DNA of 15,981 nt, taken from Flavobacterium sp. J372 (GTDB lineage Bacteria; Bacteroidota; Bacteroidia; Flavobacteriales; Flavobacteriaceae). Every line of letters starts with the position of its first letter. Position 1 is the stretch's first letter. The DNA lies in the NCBI RefSeq assembly GCF_024699965.1, contig NZ_JAJOMZ010000001.1, positions 1 to 15,981 on the forward strand, written 5' to 3'. Both the position numbers and the translations under genes were made by a program. The notes under the pieces were generated by a model. It was not told the origin of the DNA and ran no database searches. It saw only the letters and a list, made by a program, of their open reading frames with translations. Below are positions 1 to 8,171 of this stretch, piece after piece.

Positions 1-535
1 AATTCCTTACCGACCTCAGATAGAATTCAAAATCCTTTATAAACTGCAAATCAAGGGTCCGCGAATTCCATATCCACGCGATTGAATTTAATGCGCAGGA
101 ATTCCCTTAGGTGGTTAATGGTAATGCTAAACCTGTCGAGCGTACCTTCGGCGTACCCCTTTCCGATAAGTGCAGCCATCTCCCGGTTGTGGGATTCGAA
201 CTCTTCGAGGACTTTTACACGGGGCGTAATCCTCCCCAAGATATAATCCATAATCTTTTCAGAGGTGACCGGTTTGCCGCTGTAAAAAGCTCTGTCTTGC
301 ATTCATTTACTTTCATCAGCAGGGAGTCCAAGAAAAGTTCAATGCCCTTGCATCCCTCTTTGTTTCCTACAGCCCTTTCGAATTCTGATCCCACCGGTTG
401 ACATCCCACTTCCTTTTTGGTAGAAGTTTCCCGTGGAATGCCGTCAACGGTTATCCTAAGGTAGATGTTCCTGACATTGCTTGCATTGCGGGGTGTCTTC
501 AGAAAGAAGGACAACCCAAAACTGTTCTCTAACAT
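1..535 (-). CDS. Tyrosine-type site-specific integrase, N-terminal part (partial, frameshifted)
   Basis: This is the first part (about 178 residues) of a phage/ICE-type tyrosine recombinase; it starts at 535 and runs off the left edge. The start MLENSFGLSFFLK and the stretch YLRITVDGIPRE are the Arm-type DNA-binding domain common at the N-terminus of Bacteroidota integrases. The later segment with HNREMAALIGKGYAEGTLDR is the SAM-like core-binding domain. The catalytic domain (R-H-R-Y) lies outside the window. Four single-base errors must be repaired to keep one frame: an extra base near 402-410, a missing G at 373-375, a missing T (plus-strand A run) at 284-288, and an extra G at 55-57. After the last repair the protein reads ADLDLQFIKDFEFYLRS, as family members do. 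It would cut and join the element's attachment sites. The class is secure; the element's identity is unknown. Confidence 0.85.
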
Positions 536-662
536 AATTCAACTTTTAGATTAATAAATGTAGAAATACAGCGTCTCAAAAATCAAGTCGTTAACCTGTT
601 TTACTGGTTGATATACAGGGTTTTACATGCAATTCTGTGGCACTTTTTTTGTCGGGCAAATG

Positions 663-680
663 TGCCACGATTTTGCCACA
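663..680. repeat. 18-bp direct repeat, copy 1 (candidate integrase arm site)
   Basis: The sequence TGCCACGATTTTGCCACA is repeated exactly at 903-920. Each copy contains TGCCAC twice, 11 bp apart, about one helical turn. A further inverted GTGGCAC lies at 637-643. Its position between the integrase start and a tRNA-like core suggests an arm-type or excisionase site; that role is inferred. Confidence 0.6.
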
Positions 681-728
681 AAACTTTTGCTGCCTTTTGA
701 AAAAATCTGGTAGAGTGCAGGAAATAAA

Positions 729-761
729 AAAACCTGCAAATCCTTGAATTTTGCAGGTTTT
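729..761 (-). terminator. Rho-independent terminator hairpin
   Basis: A perfect 12-bp stem (arms 729-740 and 750-761, core CCTGCAAA/TTTGCAGG) encloses a 9-base loop. Read on the minus strand, the stem ends in a run of Ts, so it most likely ends transcripts moving left. It lies about 70 bases downstream of the tRNA 3'-end fragment, where a tRNA terminator is expected. A T run also follows on the plus strand, so it may work both ways. Confidence 0.65.
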
Positions 762-828
762 CCACTTTTTTTGAGGTTTTTTGGAAAATTTGGAAAAGCT
801 TGTTTTTCCGTATTTTAACCCATTTCGT

Positions 829-849
829 GGGGAGAGCAGGATTTGAACC
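829..849 (-). other. tRNA 3'-end fragment, candidate att core
   Basis: The minus strand reads TTCAAATCCTGCTCTCCCC preceded by GG, the form of a T-loop, the 3' side of the T stem and the 3' acceptor strand. No matching 5' acceptor strand (GGGGAGA) appears at the needed distance upstream, and the T stem's 5' side does not pair fully, so this is not a complete tRNA. Such a fragment next to an integrase gene is the usual attachment core of tRNA-targeting elements. I cannot name the isoacceptor. Confidence 0.5.
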
Positions 850-902
850 TTTCGGCTGAAACCCGCATCAGTGCTGCAAAAAGCAAAATCGTAAAAAGTG
901 AT

Positions 903-920
903 TGCCACGATTTTGCCACA
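903..920. repeat. 18-bp direct repeat, copy 2 (candidate integrase arm site)
   Basis: This is identical to 663-680 and in the same orientation. It lies on the other side of the tRNA-like core, 54 bases from it. The flanking bases differ, so the repeat is exactly 18 bp. Confidence 0.6.
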
Positions 921-1081
921 GATTTATAAAGTGGTAGCTAGAGCTAACTATTTGACTATTAAAGAACGCCGCTTCTTTTGCAAATTTAGTGATAAAATTT
1001 TAAAGTTTAAAAAATTAATGTGCCTACTATAATATAATATGATGGACTTGACTTTCAAATGGCTACCATTCTGCCTAAGCA
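921..1081. other. Gene-free AT-rich stretch
   Basis: This spacer lies between the att-like region and the porin stop codon. I see no coding frame, complete tRNA or convincing hairpin in it. It completes a gene-free interval that runs from the integrase start to the porin end. Confidence 0.5.
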
Positions 1082-2308
1082 TTAAAAATACGTACTCAAT
1101 CCAAAGCTGAAACCTTTTGTCAGGCTGGGTGGATTGCCAATTAGGTCTGTTGCCTCAAGTATCCTGTAATTCAGGCGGAGCACTGTCCGCGCTGAGGGAC
1201 GGAAGCTTATTGCCGGCATGATGCTCCATATCTGGTCACCGATATTGTGGCCAGTCTCATTAAATTTCCCAACATTATAGTCCACATATTCAAACCTGCA
1301 GGCCAGGTTTACAGATGCGTTTTCCCAATCAAGAATCTTACGCCTGATAATGGGCTGGACAATATCAGCAAAGCCACCCATTTGCCTGCTGCCGTATTGT
1401 TGGCCGAACGTCTCGGGAACATCCACCCACACCCATGCCCATTCAGCGGTAATGAACGTATCAATCCATGGCAGGGTGTTATTGTAATCAAGGGGGCGTA
1501 GACATCAACCCTGCGCTTTTTGTCCAAGGCGAGCCCATCTTCCTCAAATTTATTAAATACACCGCCCATGTAGGATACCCCAAGCTCACCATATTTGGAA
1601 TTCCTGACTGAAACCTTTCCGGTAAATAAAGGAATCCCGCTGTTGATGGCTTCAAACCGTTCAGGATTAAGTTTTGACGCAGGGAGCGATGTCCTTCCTA
1701 AATTGTTATCAATGATGCGGTCGTCAAAGCTGCCCGAAAGGTAAAGTTCGTATCCGTACATCCAATCCTTAGAGTATTCCTTGCCGTAAATCCCGAATCC
1801 CGCATTGCTCCATGTTGAAGGCAGCATCTCGGTGGAAGAGATAGGCCTGTCGGTGAATTCCCATTTTGGGCCGTCGTGGTTCTGGTTGAAAGAGCCTATC
1901 GGGTTAAGTATTATACCCGCCCTTAGGTTGGCGAGTGGTATAAGTTCCATATCAATGGCCGCAAATTCTATTGCGATTTCTTTGCCACCTTCTTCAAATT
2001 CCAGTTCACTGAGGAACTTGATACGTGTGGATATCGTTGATGAAACGAACAAAGTCATCCTCCTGAATTCGAATTGGTGCCCTTCCGAGACCCCATCAGT
2101 ACTCAGGCGCTGCCAGTTTACTTCTGCGTAGCCTCCGACAGAAACCGGTAATTTACCGATGCCAAGGAAAGGACGGTCATACACTGCATCCATATTCAGG
2201 GCATTCTTGACGGTATCCTTGGGTATGCGGCGGAAGAAGCACAGGGTCGATTTGAGCCAGCAGGGTAGTAGTGAACAGAAGCGAGAGTATAGTAGTTATT
2301 TTCTTCAT
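1082..2308 (-). CDS. Outer-membrane porin, OprO/OprP-like (frameshifted by single-base errors)
   Basis: The product is a beta-barrel of about 408 residues, probably a substrate-selective channel of the OprO/OprP type. The ATG at 2308 overlaps the stop of the Rieske gene (ATGA), indicating coupled translation, and gives a signal peptide (MKKITTILSLLFTTTLLAQ). Two repairs restore one frame: an extra base at about 2231-2240, after which the protein reads RIPKDTVKNALNMDAVYDRP, and a missing G in the G run 1492-1496, after which it reads DYNNTLPWIDTF. The body has alternating beta strands rich in aromatic residues and Gly, such as VGGYAEVNWQRL and FEFRRMTLFVS, and ends in the aromatic SFGLSTYF, the usual outer-membrane insertion signal. 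It is the last gene of the cytochrome-Rieske-porin operon. Outer-membrane barrel: confident. Substrate: unknown; 'phosphate' should not be assumed. Confidence 0.7.
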
Positions 2309-2742
2309 TGCTTTTTCAGGGATATTTTGATGAAACCGTTTTCAACAGCCGTAGGGAATTTTCTTAGCGCCCGGTCAGCTGGGCCATTTCGCACCGCACC
2401 GATATTGCTGAACTCACTGCCATGGGCAGGGCATTGCAGCGTATCTCCAAAGACCTGCAATTCTGCACCCATGTGGCTGCACTCCATCCAAAGGGCGGCA
2501 TATTCATCATTGCTGTGCCTAAATACGCAAATTGGGAAACGGAGCAGTTCATTACTAACTACTATGTATTTTCGGTATCCTGTGGCCTCATCGCCAAAAT
2601 CGGATACCGGGATTACCAGGTTATCGCCGTCAATAGCACTATTCACTGTTTTGGCGGGAGCACAACCGGCAGGTACTGCCATAGCTGCGAGTCCGCCGAA
2701 GCATGCCAGCCCACAGGTTTTAAGGAATTGTTTTCTGTCCAT
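2305..2742 (-). CDS. Rieske-type 2Fe-2S protein, exported lipoprotein
   Basis: This 145-residue protein carries one Rieske iron-sulfur cluster. The ligand motifs are C88-S-H90 (ECSHMGAEL) and C104-P-A-H107 (CPAHGSEF), so two Cys and two His are present in the correct order. The N-terminus has a charged start (MDRKQFLKT), a hydrophobic stretch and Cys27 after VPAG, fitting a lipoprotein signal and placing the domain in the periplasm. The preceding cytochrome gene ends only two bases upstream, and the porin start overlaps its stop, so the three genes are surely co-transcribed. No cytochrome b or other bc1 subunit is nearby, so this is not a respiratory-complex Rieske subunit. It probably passes electrons to or from the di-heme protein encoded just before it. 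The frame is intact. Confidence 0.9.
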   Translation of the reverse strand: MDRKQFLKTCGLACFGGLAAMAVPAGCAPAKTVNSAIDGDNLVIPVSDFGDEATGYRKYIVVSNELLRFPICVFRHSNDEYAALWMECSHMGAELQVFGDTLQCPAHGSEFSNIGAVRNGPADRALRKFPTAVENGFIKISLKKQ

Positions 2743-2744
2743 GG

Positions 2745-3967
2745 TTAAAGGGAATTTAAAAATTTGATCAGGGCTTGTTTCTCATCCTGGGTAAGCTGGT
2801 TGTAACGGCTGCGGCTTCCGGCAGCCTCACCGCCATGCAGCTGTATAGCTTCTTCAATGGACCCTGGCCCTGCCATCGTGCATCAGGAAGAAATTCCCGC
2901 CTTGTGAATTGGGCGACAATCCCAGCCCCCATAGCGGGGGGTGTCCGCCATTCGTATGTTTTAGCGGAACCTTCGGTGTAACCATCGTCGAGTCCCGGCC
3001 CCATATCGTGGAGCAGGAGGTCGGTATACGGGTAAAACGCCTTATAGGATAGAGCCTGTACAGGGGAATACCCCGTCTGCAATTGTGGCTTGTGGCAGGC
3101 AGCGCACTGTATCTGGCTGAATAAAGCCTTCCCCTGCAAAACCTTCGGGTCATTTTGGTTGCGGGGTATCGGTGCCTTGAGGGTTTGGAGGTAAAACACC
3201 ACGTTACGGATAGTCGCATCGCTAACCTCCGGGTCGCCTGTCAGCCCCGAATAAGGATCGAGGGGCTCAAAAGTGGAGGTTACCCCGATATCCTGGTTGT
3301 AGGCGGTGGCTGTTTGCTGTAAAAGGTCAAATGCAGCACCCTTCTTTCCAAAGCGGCAAATGTACTTGCCATTCTGTTCCGCTGCCCCTTGCGGGATGTT
3401 TACATAGCCGGGGACATGGTTCCAGTTGGGTACGCCTGATATGCCATCGCCATCGAGGTCATCCGGATCAGCTATAGCCAGGATATCGGTATCAGATACC
3501 AGCTCAATAAAACCCAGACCGGTATTCGCCGGGGGGGGTGAACTTAGAGAACGTCGCCCCAAAGGAATCTGTTCAGGCATGTAGCCCGGTAGCGAACGAT
3601 TTTGAAGCTGGGGACCTCCCAAATGCAGGAATTGGTTCCCTGTTTCATCGACCTGTCCAAAGCGGGTCAGTGTAGTTGATGGCGTACCCCTGCCATCTCC
3701 TGCGTGGCACGCTACGCAACTGTTGGCCACGAATGTTGGGCCAAGGCCGGTTTGCGAGAAAAATATCTCATCGTTAAAAGCCACATCACCGGCAAGGAAA
3801 CGCCTGTTTTGCTCATGTGTAAGCCCTTCCAACGGCCCATCGAGGATATGGTCGTCATCGGGAGCCTCTGTTTCAAAATTTGAACAGGAAAATGATAATA
3901 ATCCAATACATACAATACCGAGCTTCTGGAAAGATCTTTTTTTTAAATAAGACGAAATATACTTCAT
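2745..3967 (-). CDS. Di-heme c-type cytochrome, DUF1111 (di-heme oxidoreductase) family lipoprotein
   Basis: About 406 residues once repaired. Two heme c motifs are visible: C84-V-A-C87-H88 and C288-A-A-C291-H292. The signal peptide ends in a lipobox (LLSFSC, Cys28), so it is a periplasmic or outer-membrane-anchored lipoprotein. The segments LLHDMGPGLDDG and FLMHDGRAR followed by IEEAIQLHGGEA are the conserved C-terminal signature of the DUF1111 family, which is related to bacterial cytochrome c peroxidases. Two homopolymer errors break the C-terminus as read: an extra G in 2936-2941 and an extra C in 2862-2864. Repaired, the protein ends with KQALIKFLNSL at a TAA two bases before the Rieske start. 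A perfect Bacteroidota promoter lies 26 bases upstream. In many Bacteroidota this family sits beside imelysin iron-uptake genes; here it sits with a Rieske protein and a porin. The natural electron donor or substrate is not known. Confidence 0.88.
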
Positions 3968-3992
3968 TGTTTTGTGCTGTTTTATTTTTAGA

Positions 3993-4023
3993 CAAAACTA
4001 AAAATATATTTCAACAAAACAAA
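3993..4023 (-). promoter_or_regulatory. Bacteroidota sigma-ABfr-type promoter of the cytochrome-Rieske-porin operon
   Basis: On the minus strand a TTTG (plus 4020-4023) is followed by 19 bases and TAGTTTTG (plus 3993-4000), an exact match to the Bacteroidota -33/-7 consensus TTTG...TAnnTTTG. The cytochrome start codon is 26 bases downstream. No operator repeat is evident around it. Confidence 0.8.
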
Positions 4024-4434
4024 TTTTTATAAAATATGGAGCTTCGGTAAGACCAATACGATGTTGGCATCAAGATTCTTAATGCTAAAGCAATGTGTCT
4101 TTTATTCTATAAGGTTGAAGATAACCGGATGAAATTTTTTGAAGTCGACACCCACGAAAGTTTCGGGCTGCACCGCACGCGCTGTGAATGTAGGGATAAA
4201 ATTAGGGATGGTCGTCCTTCCGATATGCTCTGTTTTTAGTTAAGCGAGCCCATTCGTCTTAGTATTATTCAACATTGGCACTTCCTGACTTAATTGGCAA
4301 TATCGAATTGGCATTTATGGCACATAAATGATCTGGATATTTTCCGGGAATCTGAGAGTGGTTCTTTTGGCATCCCTGGCATGGTTAGTATGTGTAGTAT
4401 GTAAAAGGCCGGGAAGCTTATCAGTGTAAAAGAA
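4024..4434 (-). other. Intergenic stretch with possible decayed coding sequence
   Basis: No intact gene is present. On the minus strand several short open stretches follow one another with coding-like residues: about 4430-4235 contains HARDAKRTTLRFPENIQIIY and, after a stop, MPIRYCQLSQEVPMLNNTK; about 4235-4102 contains FTARAVQPETFVGVDFKKF; and a short tail lies at 4102-4030. They could be one small gene broken by errors or by decay, but I do not recognise the product and there is no clear start. No terminator hairpin for the upstream MgtC gene is obvious. Confidence 0.3.
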
Positions 4435-4902
4435 TTAATCGTGGTCTTCGTATTCCTTTTGTTTTAGCTTTTCTTTCCATCGCATGTACCATTTTTGGTG
4501 GTGGAGTGATAAAAGGAAGTAGAGGAAAGTTGCGCTTGCCCCGGCAATAATGAACATATTCAGCGCTACCGCCACCCCTACGGCTGAAGTGCACCATACC
4601 GTTGCCGCTGTGGTAAGCCCCTGCGATGTTCCGGAAGCCCCATTCCTGTAAATGATGCCGGCCCCGAGGAAACCTATGCCCGTTATGATATTGGCGATGA
4701 CCCTCGATGCTGCCGTAGGGTCATCCGCCAAATGCATTGTCACGGCAGTAAATAATGTAGCCCCGACACATACCGCCCCATAGGTACGGATGCCCGCGTC
4801 CCTGCCATGGCGTTCCCTGTCCAGGCCAATGAAGGCTCCGAGAAGGAAGGATACGACCAGTTTGATGAGTATGATAAGTTCGGAAGCGATATCTATCTGC
4901 AT
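4435..4902 (-). CDS. MgtC/SapB-family inner-membrane protein
   Basis: This 155-residue protein is the length of the short MgtC form: the membrane domain plus a basic tail, without the long C-terminal domain. Hallmarks are the first helix followed by GAFIGLDRER (about 22-31), GIRTYGA (37-43), GIGFLGAGII and GLTTAATVW. There are four to five hydrophobic helices, and the end is charged (KWYMRWKEKLKQKEYEDHD). MgtC proteins are linked to survival at low magnesium and to modulation of ATP synthase and phosphate transport in enterobacteria; the role in flavobacteria is not established. The gene starts 20 bases after the His-rich lipoprotein and is the last of the minus-strand run that begins with the response regulator, so it may belong to a metal or envelope stress response. 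The frame is intact. Confidence 0.9.
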   Translation of the reverse strand: MQIDIASELIILIKLVVSFLLGAFIGLDRERHGRDAGIRTYGAVCVGATLFTAVTMHLADDPTAASRVIANIITGIGFLGAGIIYRNGASGTSQGLTTAATVWCTSAVGVAVALNMFIIAGASATFLYFLLSLHHQKWYMRWKEKLKQKEYEDHD

Positions 4903-4922
4903 AATTCTATAGGATAAGTAGA

Positions 4923-5240
4923 TTAGTGCTTGTGGTCGCCATGGTCCTCGCCTTCATGGTCATGCCCCTCATGGCTGTCCGTGTGTACTTCTTTCAGTTC
5001 CATCTCACATACAGGGCATTTTCCTTTGGCATCATAAGTTTTCCCTTTTTCGCAGTCCATAGGGCATTGGTACGCCAACTCGTGGTCGTGGCTGTCTCCC
5101 TTAGCGTGGTCATGCCCGTCGCCTTCGCTATGGTCATGTCCCGCATGTTCAGTAGCGTCTTTCTTTTCTTCTTTGCCATTGCAGGCAACAAATCCGGTGG
5201 TAGCGATCGCTAACGCAAAAATGATAATGATTCGTTTCAT
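4923..5240 (-). CDS. His-rich lipoprotein with heavy-metal-binding (HMBD-type) motif
   Basis: A 105-residue periplasmic lipoprotein: the signal MKRIIIIFALAIATTGFVAC has its lipobox Cys at 20. The mature part has about 14 His in HDH, HAGHDH and HEGHDH clusters on both sides of a small cysteine module, YQCPMDCEKGK (C59, C63) and GKCPVCEMEL (C75, C78). This resembles the heavy-metal-binding domain (CPM...GKCPxCxMxL) found on CusB-type adaptors and copper ATPases. It probably buffers or delivers Zn, Cu or similar ions in the periplasm. It lies 23 bases after the lipid kinase and 20 bases before MgtC, in the operon led by the two-component system that faces the efflux genes. The adaptor at the right edge carries a similar short His-rich stretch. 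The metal it prefers cannot be told from the sequence. Confidence 0.85.
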   Translation of the reverse strand: MKRIIIIFALAIATTGFVACNGKEEKKDATEHAGHDHSEGDGHDHAKGDSHDHELAYQCPMDCEKGKTYDAKGKCPVCEMELKEVHTDSHEGHDHEGEDHGDHKH

Positions 5241-5263
5241 ATTATGGATATTTGGTTACTTTA

Positions 5264-6148
5264 TCAGGGTACTATTACCGTAAGGCAGGCAGGCTGTACG
5301 GTTATTGTAAATTTGTTGGTTTTAAAATAAATGAATTCGCCGTCAATCTGAGCTGTTGTAAATATTTTTTCAGGAAGCTCTATCGCCGCTTGCGGTGTCC
5401 GTTCAATTTTAATTTTTTCGAAATTTAGCGTTTTTCCCCTGAGCAACAGGTAGCCGAGGCGTATTTTTTCCCAAAATCCAATCTTTTCAACCGTGGCAAT
5501 GTCAAGAAGGCCATCGTCGGGAAGGGCATTAGGAGTTAGGGATTTACCATAACCCAACTGGTTCGAATTGGATACGAACAGCAGGAACTGCGGCCCTTCG
5601 ACAGTATGTTTACCGAAGGTTATGTGCGCATTAACCGGCTTAAAGGAAAGTGTCGCAAAAAAGCAGGCCTTTAGGTAACCCGCAAAGCCTTTGGCCTTTT
5701 GCTGTTCGTAAATTTTTATCACTTCCGCATCAAAGCTCACGCCTGTATTGCTGAAGAAGTATTTCCCGTTAATAAGGCCTGCATCGATCTTCTTAGTATT
5801 TCCCTGTTTGATAAGCTGCAATGCTATCGAAATGTTCTTTGGAAGCCTGAGATTAGCGGCCAGCCCGTTTCCCGAACCAATCGGCACAATACCCAGCTTG
5901 ATATCCGATCCCACTATTACGGATGCTATTTCGTTGATAGTGCCATCCCCGCCGCAGGCTACGATAAATGAGGGGCTTTTCTTTACTAATAATTCAGCGA
6001 TTTCCTTAGCATGACCCTGATATTCGCTAAAGTGGAGCTGCGCTGTATAGGTTTCCCTGTTGAAGGCTGTATTGATAGCCTCTACAAGTTTTTCGAGGCT
6101 GTTTCCCCCGCCTGCAACGGGATTTATGATAAAGTGTATTAAGGCCAT
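5264..6148 (-). CDS. Diacylglycerol kinase-family lipid kinase (YegS/DgkB type)
   Basis: This 294-residue, full-length protein has the diacylglycerol kinase catalytic fold: nucleotide loop INPVAGGG (8-15), the key motif GGDGTINEI (66-74), and PIGSGNGLAANL from about 93. It phosphorylates a lipid, most likely diacylglycerol to phosphatidic acid, on the inner membrane. Its ATG overlaps by one base the stop codon of the repaired upstream LtaS-like gene (TAATG), so the two are translationally coupled. That pairing makes sense because LtaS-type enzymes release diacylglycerol, which must be recycled. The frame is intact. The family also contains sphingosine- and phosphatidylglycerol-type kinases, so the exact lipid is inferred from context. 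Confidence 0.88.
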   Translation of the reverse strand: MALIHFIINPVAGGGNSLEKLVEAINTAFNRETYTAQLHFSEYQGHAKEIAELLVKKSPSFIVACGGDGTINEIASVIVGSDIKLGIVPIGSGNGLAANLRLPKNISIALQLIKQGNTKKIDAGLINGKYFFSNTGVSFDAEVIKIYEQQKAKGFAGYLKACFFATLSFKPVNAHITFGKHTVEGPQFLLFVSNSNQLGYGKSLTPNALPDDGLLDIATVEKIGFWEKIRLGYLLLRGKTLNFEKIKIERTPQAAIELPEKIFTTAQIDGEFIYFKTNKFTITVQPACLTVIVP

Positions 6149-8105
6149 TATTTCAGGAGTTTATGGTTGAACAGGTAGTCAGCGGTTTGGTACCATGCTA
6201 TGGTTTCATCCAGGAAAGATTTGTCGGTTGGCAACAAGCTTAGGTTATTGCTTTTGCTGTCCCAACGGTAAAAGTTTTGCTTTTTCTGGTCAGACAGTAT
6301 CATGACCCGGTCTTTTTCAGCAATGCCAGTTTCCGGTAGGTTGCAATCAATGCCCTCTCTTCGAAATCCGGCCCAAAAACATCCTTTCCAAAAAAGTTTG
6401 AGGTATAGTTCCAGTCCATCATCCCAAAAAGGGTAGGGAAGAGGTCAATTTGTGAGCACTGCTTGCCTACCTTTTGCGTAGCGGCTTGCGGTATATTGAA
6501 TATGAATGCTGGGATACGGTAATTTGCCACATCAATTTCATTACGTCCGGCGCTGCTCGCGCAATGGTCGGCAACAATTACAAACACCGTATTGCTGAAC
6601 CATGGCTTGCTGCGCGCTGCCTGCAGCATTTTTTTTAGGGCATAGTCGGTATATTTTACAGCCCCCTTGCGCCCGGTACCTGAAGGAATGTCTATCCTGT
6701 CTGCGGGATAGGTGTAAGGGCGGTGATTAGATGTGGTCATCACAAAATTAAAAAACGGTTTTCCCGCCCGGTAGTTCTCATCGGCAACCGACAGCATCTT
6801 CGAATAGATATCCTCATCGCAAATTCCCCAGGCATTCTCAAAGCGGACTTCATTGTCACGGATAAGCGTCCGCGTTGCCCTGATCTTGTCGCTCAATATA
6901 CTGCCACGCCCACGGTCGTAGATATCGAACCCGTTGCCACCGAAATAGGCATTCATGTTATCAAAATACCCATCCCCGCCATAAAGGAATGAAGTCGTAT
7001 AACCTTTCGCCTCAAAGACGGAATTGATTGTGTACAGCCCCTGGTTTTCCGGCCTTTTCACGATGCTTTGGCCTGGTGTGGGTGGTATGCACAGCGTTAC
7101 CGCTTCCATTCCGCGCACTGTCCTGTTGCCTGTAGCATACATGTTCTCAAAAAAGGTGCTCTGTTGTGCCAGGCTGTCCAGGAACGGGGTGATGTTTTCG
7201 GTGTTGCCGAATTCAGACATGAAGGAGGCGCTAAGGCTTTCCACTAATACGAACACCACATTATATTTTTTCTCCGGCCCGGCAGTATTTTCCACATCGC
7301 GCCTGATGGAAAGCCCCACGGCATTAAACTTCGTACCTGATGCCCCGAGTTTTTCCCGTACAAGGGCAAAAGCTTCCGTGTCGGGAATAGCCGTGTAGAA
7401 TTCAGGGTATTTCATCTGGTTGTTACGGAAGGCGGCGAAAAAGCTGTAAATCCCATTCTTTGAGATTTCGGAGTTATAGCGGTTCGGCGACCATTCGGCA
7501 TGGAAGTTCCGGATTGCGAGGCTGTAAAAGCCGATGAAGGCGGCTGTAATCATAAGAAACAGTACCCGTTCGCCAATCCCCGGCTTTCCTGCAAATGTAT
7601 TTTTGAATACCTTCCCTTTAAAGAAAAGCCATAGCACCAGAAGGCTTACCGCAAGCACACCGCCTATGAGCAGCGGCAGGGGATAGGATTCATTGATATT
7701 GGCAATCACTTCATGCGTATAAATGAGGTAGTCGACCGCAACAAAATTGAAGCGTGACCTGAACTCTTCCCAAAAGGTTACCTCTGCGAAAAAAGTGAAT
7801 GCCAGGATCACTACGCCCAGCGACGTGAAGAACCAAATGATCGCTTTATCCGCTAAGGTGCCGATCCATCTTGAAGGCCATACGGTAATGTACAGGATGC
7901 AGGGCGCAACCAGGTATGCCAGTGCCCCAAGGTCGAAAAATGTACCGCTAATGATCGTCCGAAGAAAATCAACGGGATGCCAGTCAACTTCATCATATTG
8001 CCAAACCATGAAGGCGAGCCGGAGCAGGAATGACACCGACAGGTAAAAAAGGGCAAAGTGGCCTATAGCCGAATAGCGGCGGGAGGGAATTACATAATAC
8101 ATCAT
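6148..8105 (-). CDS. LtaS-like phosphoglycerol/phosphoethanolamine transferase (alkaline phosphatase superfamily)
   Basis: About 652 residues after repair. Five hydrophobic helices (about 16-33, 48-76, 89-108, 143-162, 180-197) anchor a periplasmic sulfatase-type domain. Catalytic features are visible: VLVESLSASF with Glu289 as metal ligand, GNRTVRGMEA with Thr329 in the nucleophile position, WGICDEDIY (about 427-435), and VADHCASS with Asp513/His514. Enzymes of this kind move a phosphoglycerol or phosphoethanolamine head group from a phospholipid to an envelope acceptor, releasing diacylglycerol. A missing T in the T run 6313-6317 cuts off the end as read; repaired, about 50 more residues follow (DRVMILSDQKKQNFYRWD and on), ending at a TAA that overlaps the lipid kinase start. 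The acceptor in a Gram-negative cell is not lipoteichoic acid and remains unknown; lipid A or a periplasmic glycan are possible. It starts 66 bases after the histidine kinase. Confidence 0.85.
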
Positions 8106-8171
8106 GACTCCGGGAGTTTAAAAGCACAAGGTTCTTAAACGATTTTGGAGAAATTCTGTAGCGATGTATAT

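Noticed and set aside
591..908. Minus-strand open frame of 105 residues across the att-like region
   Set aside because: It spans the terminator hairpin, the tRNA fragment and one 18-bp repeat. The residues are low-complexity Lys/Phe and show no family features.
829..960. A complete tRNA gene on the minus strand
   Set aside because: No 5' acceptor strand pairing with TCTCCCC and no D or anticodon arm were found. Only the 3' end is present.
2159..2767. Plus-strand open frame of 202 residues
   Set aside because: It lies opposite the Rieske gene and the start of the porin, both of which have clear motifs and signal peptides. Its translation has no recognisable domain.
3531..3538. Eight-G run in the cytochrome gene as a frameshift
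   Set aside because: The frame stays open and family-like on both sides (SSPPPANTGLGF), so no error needs to be assumed here.
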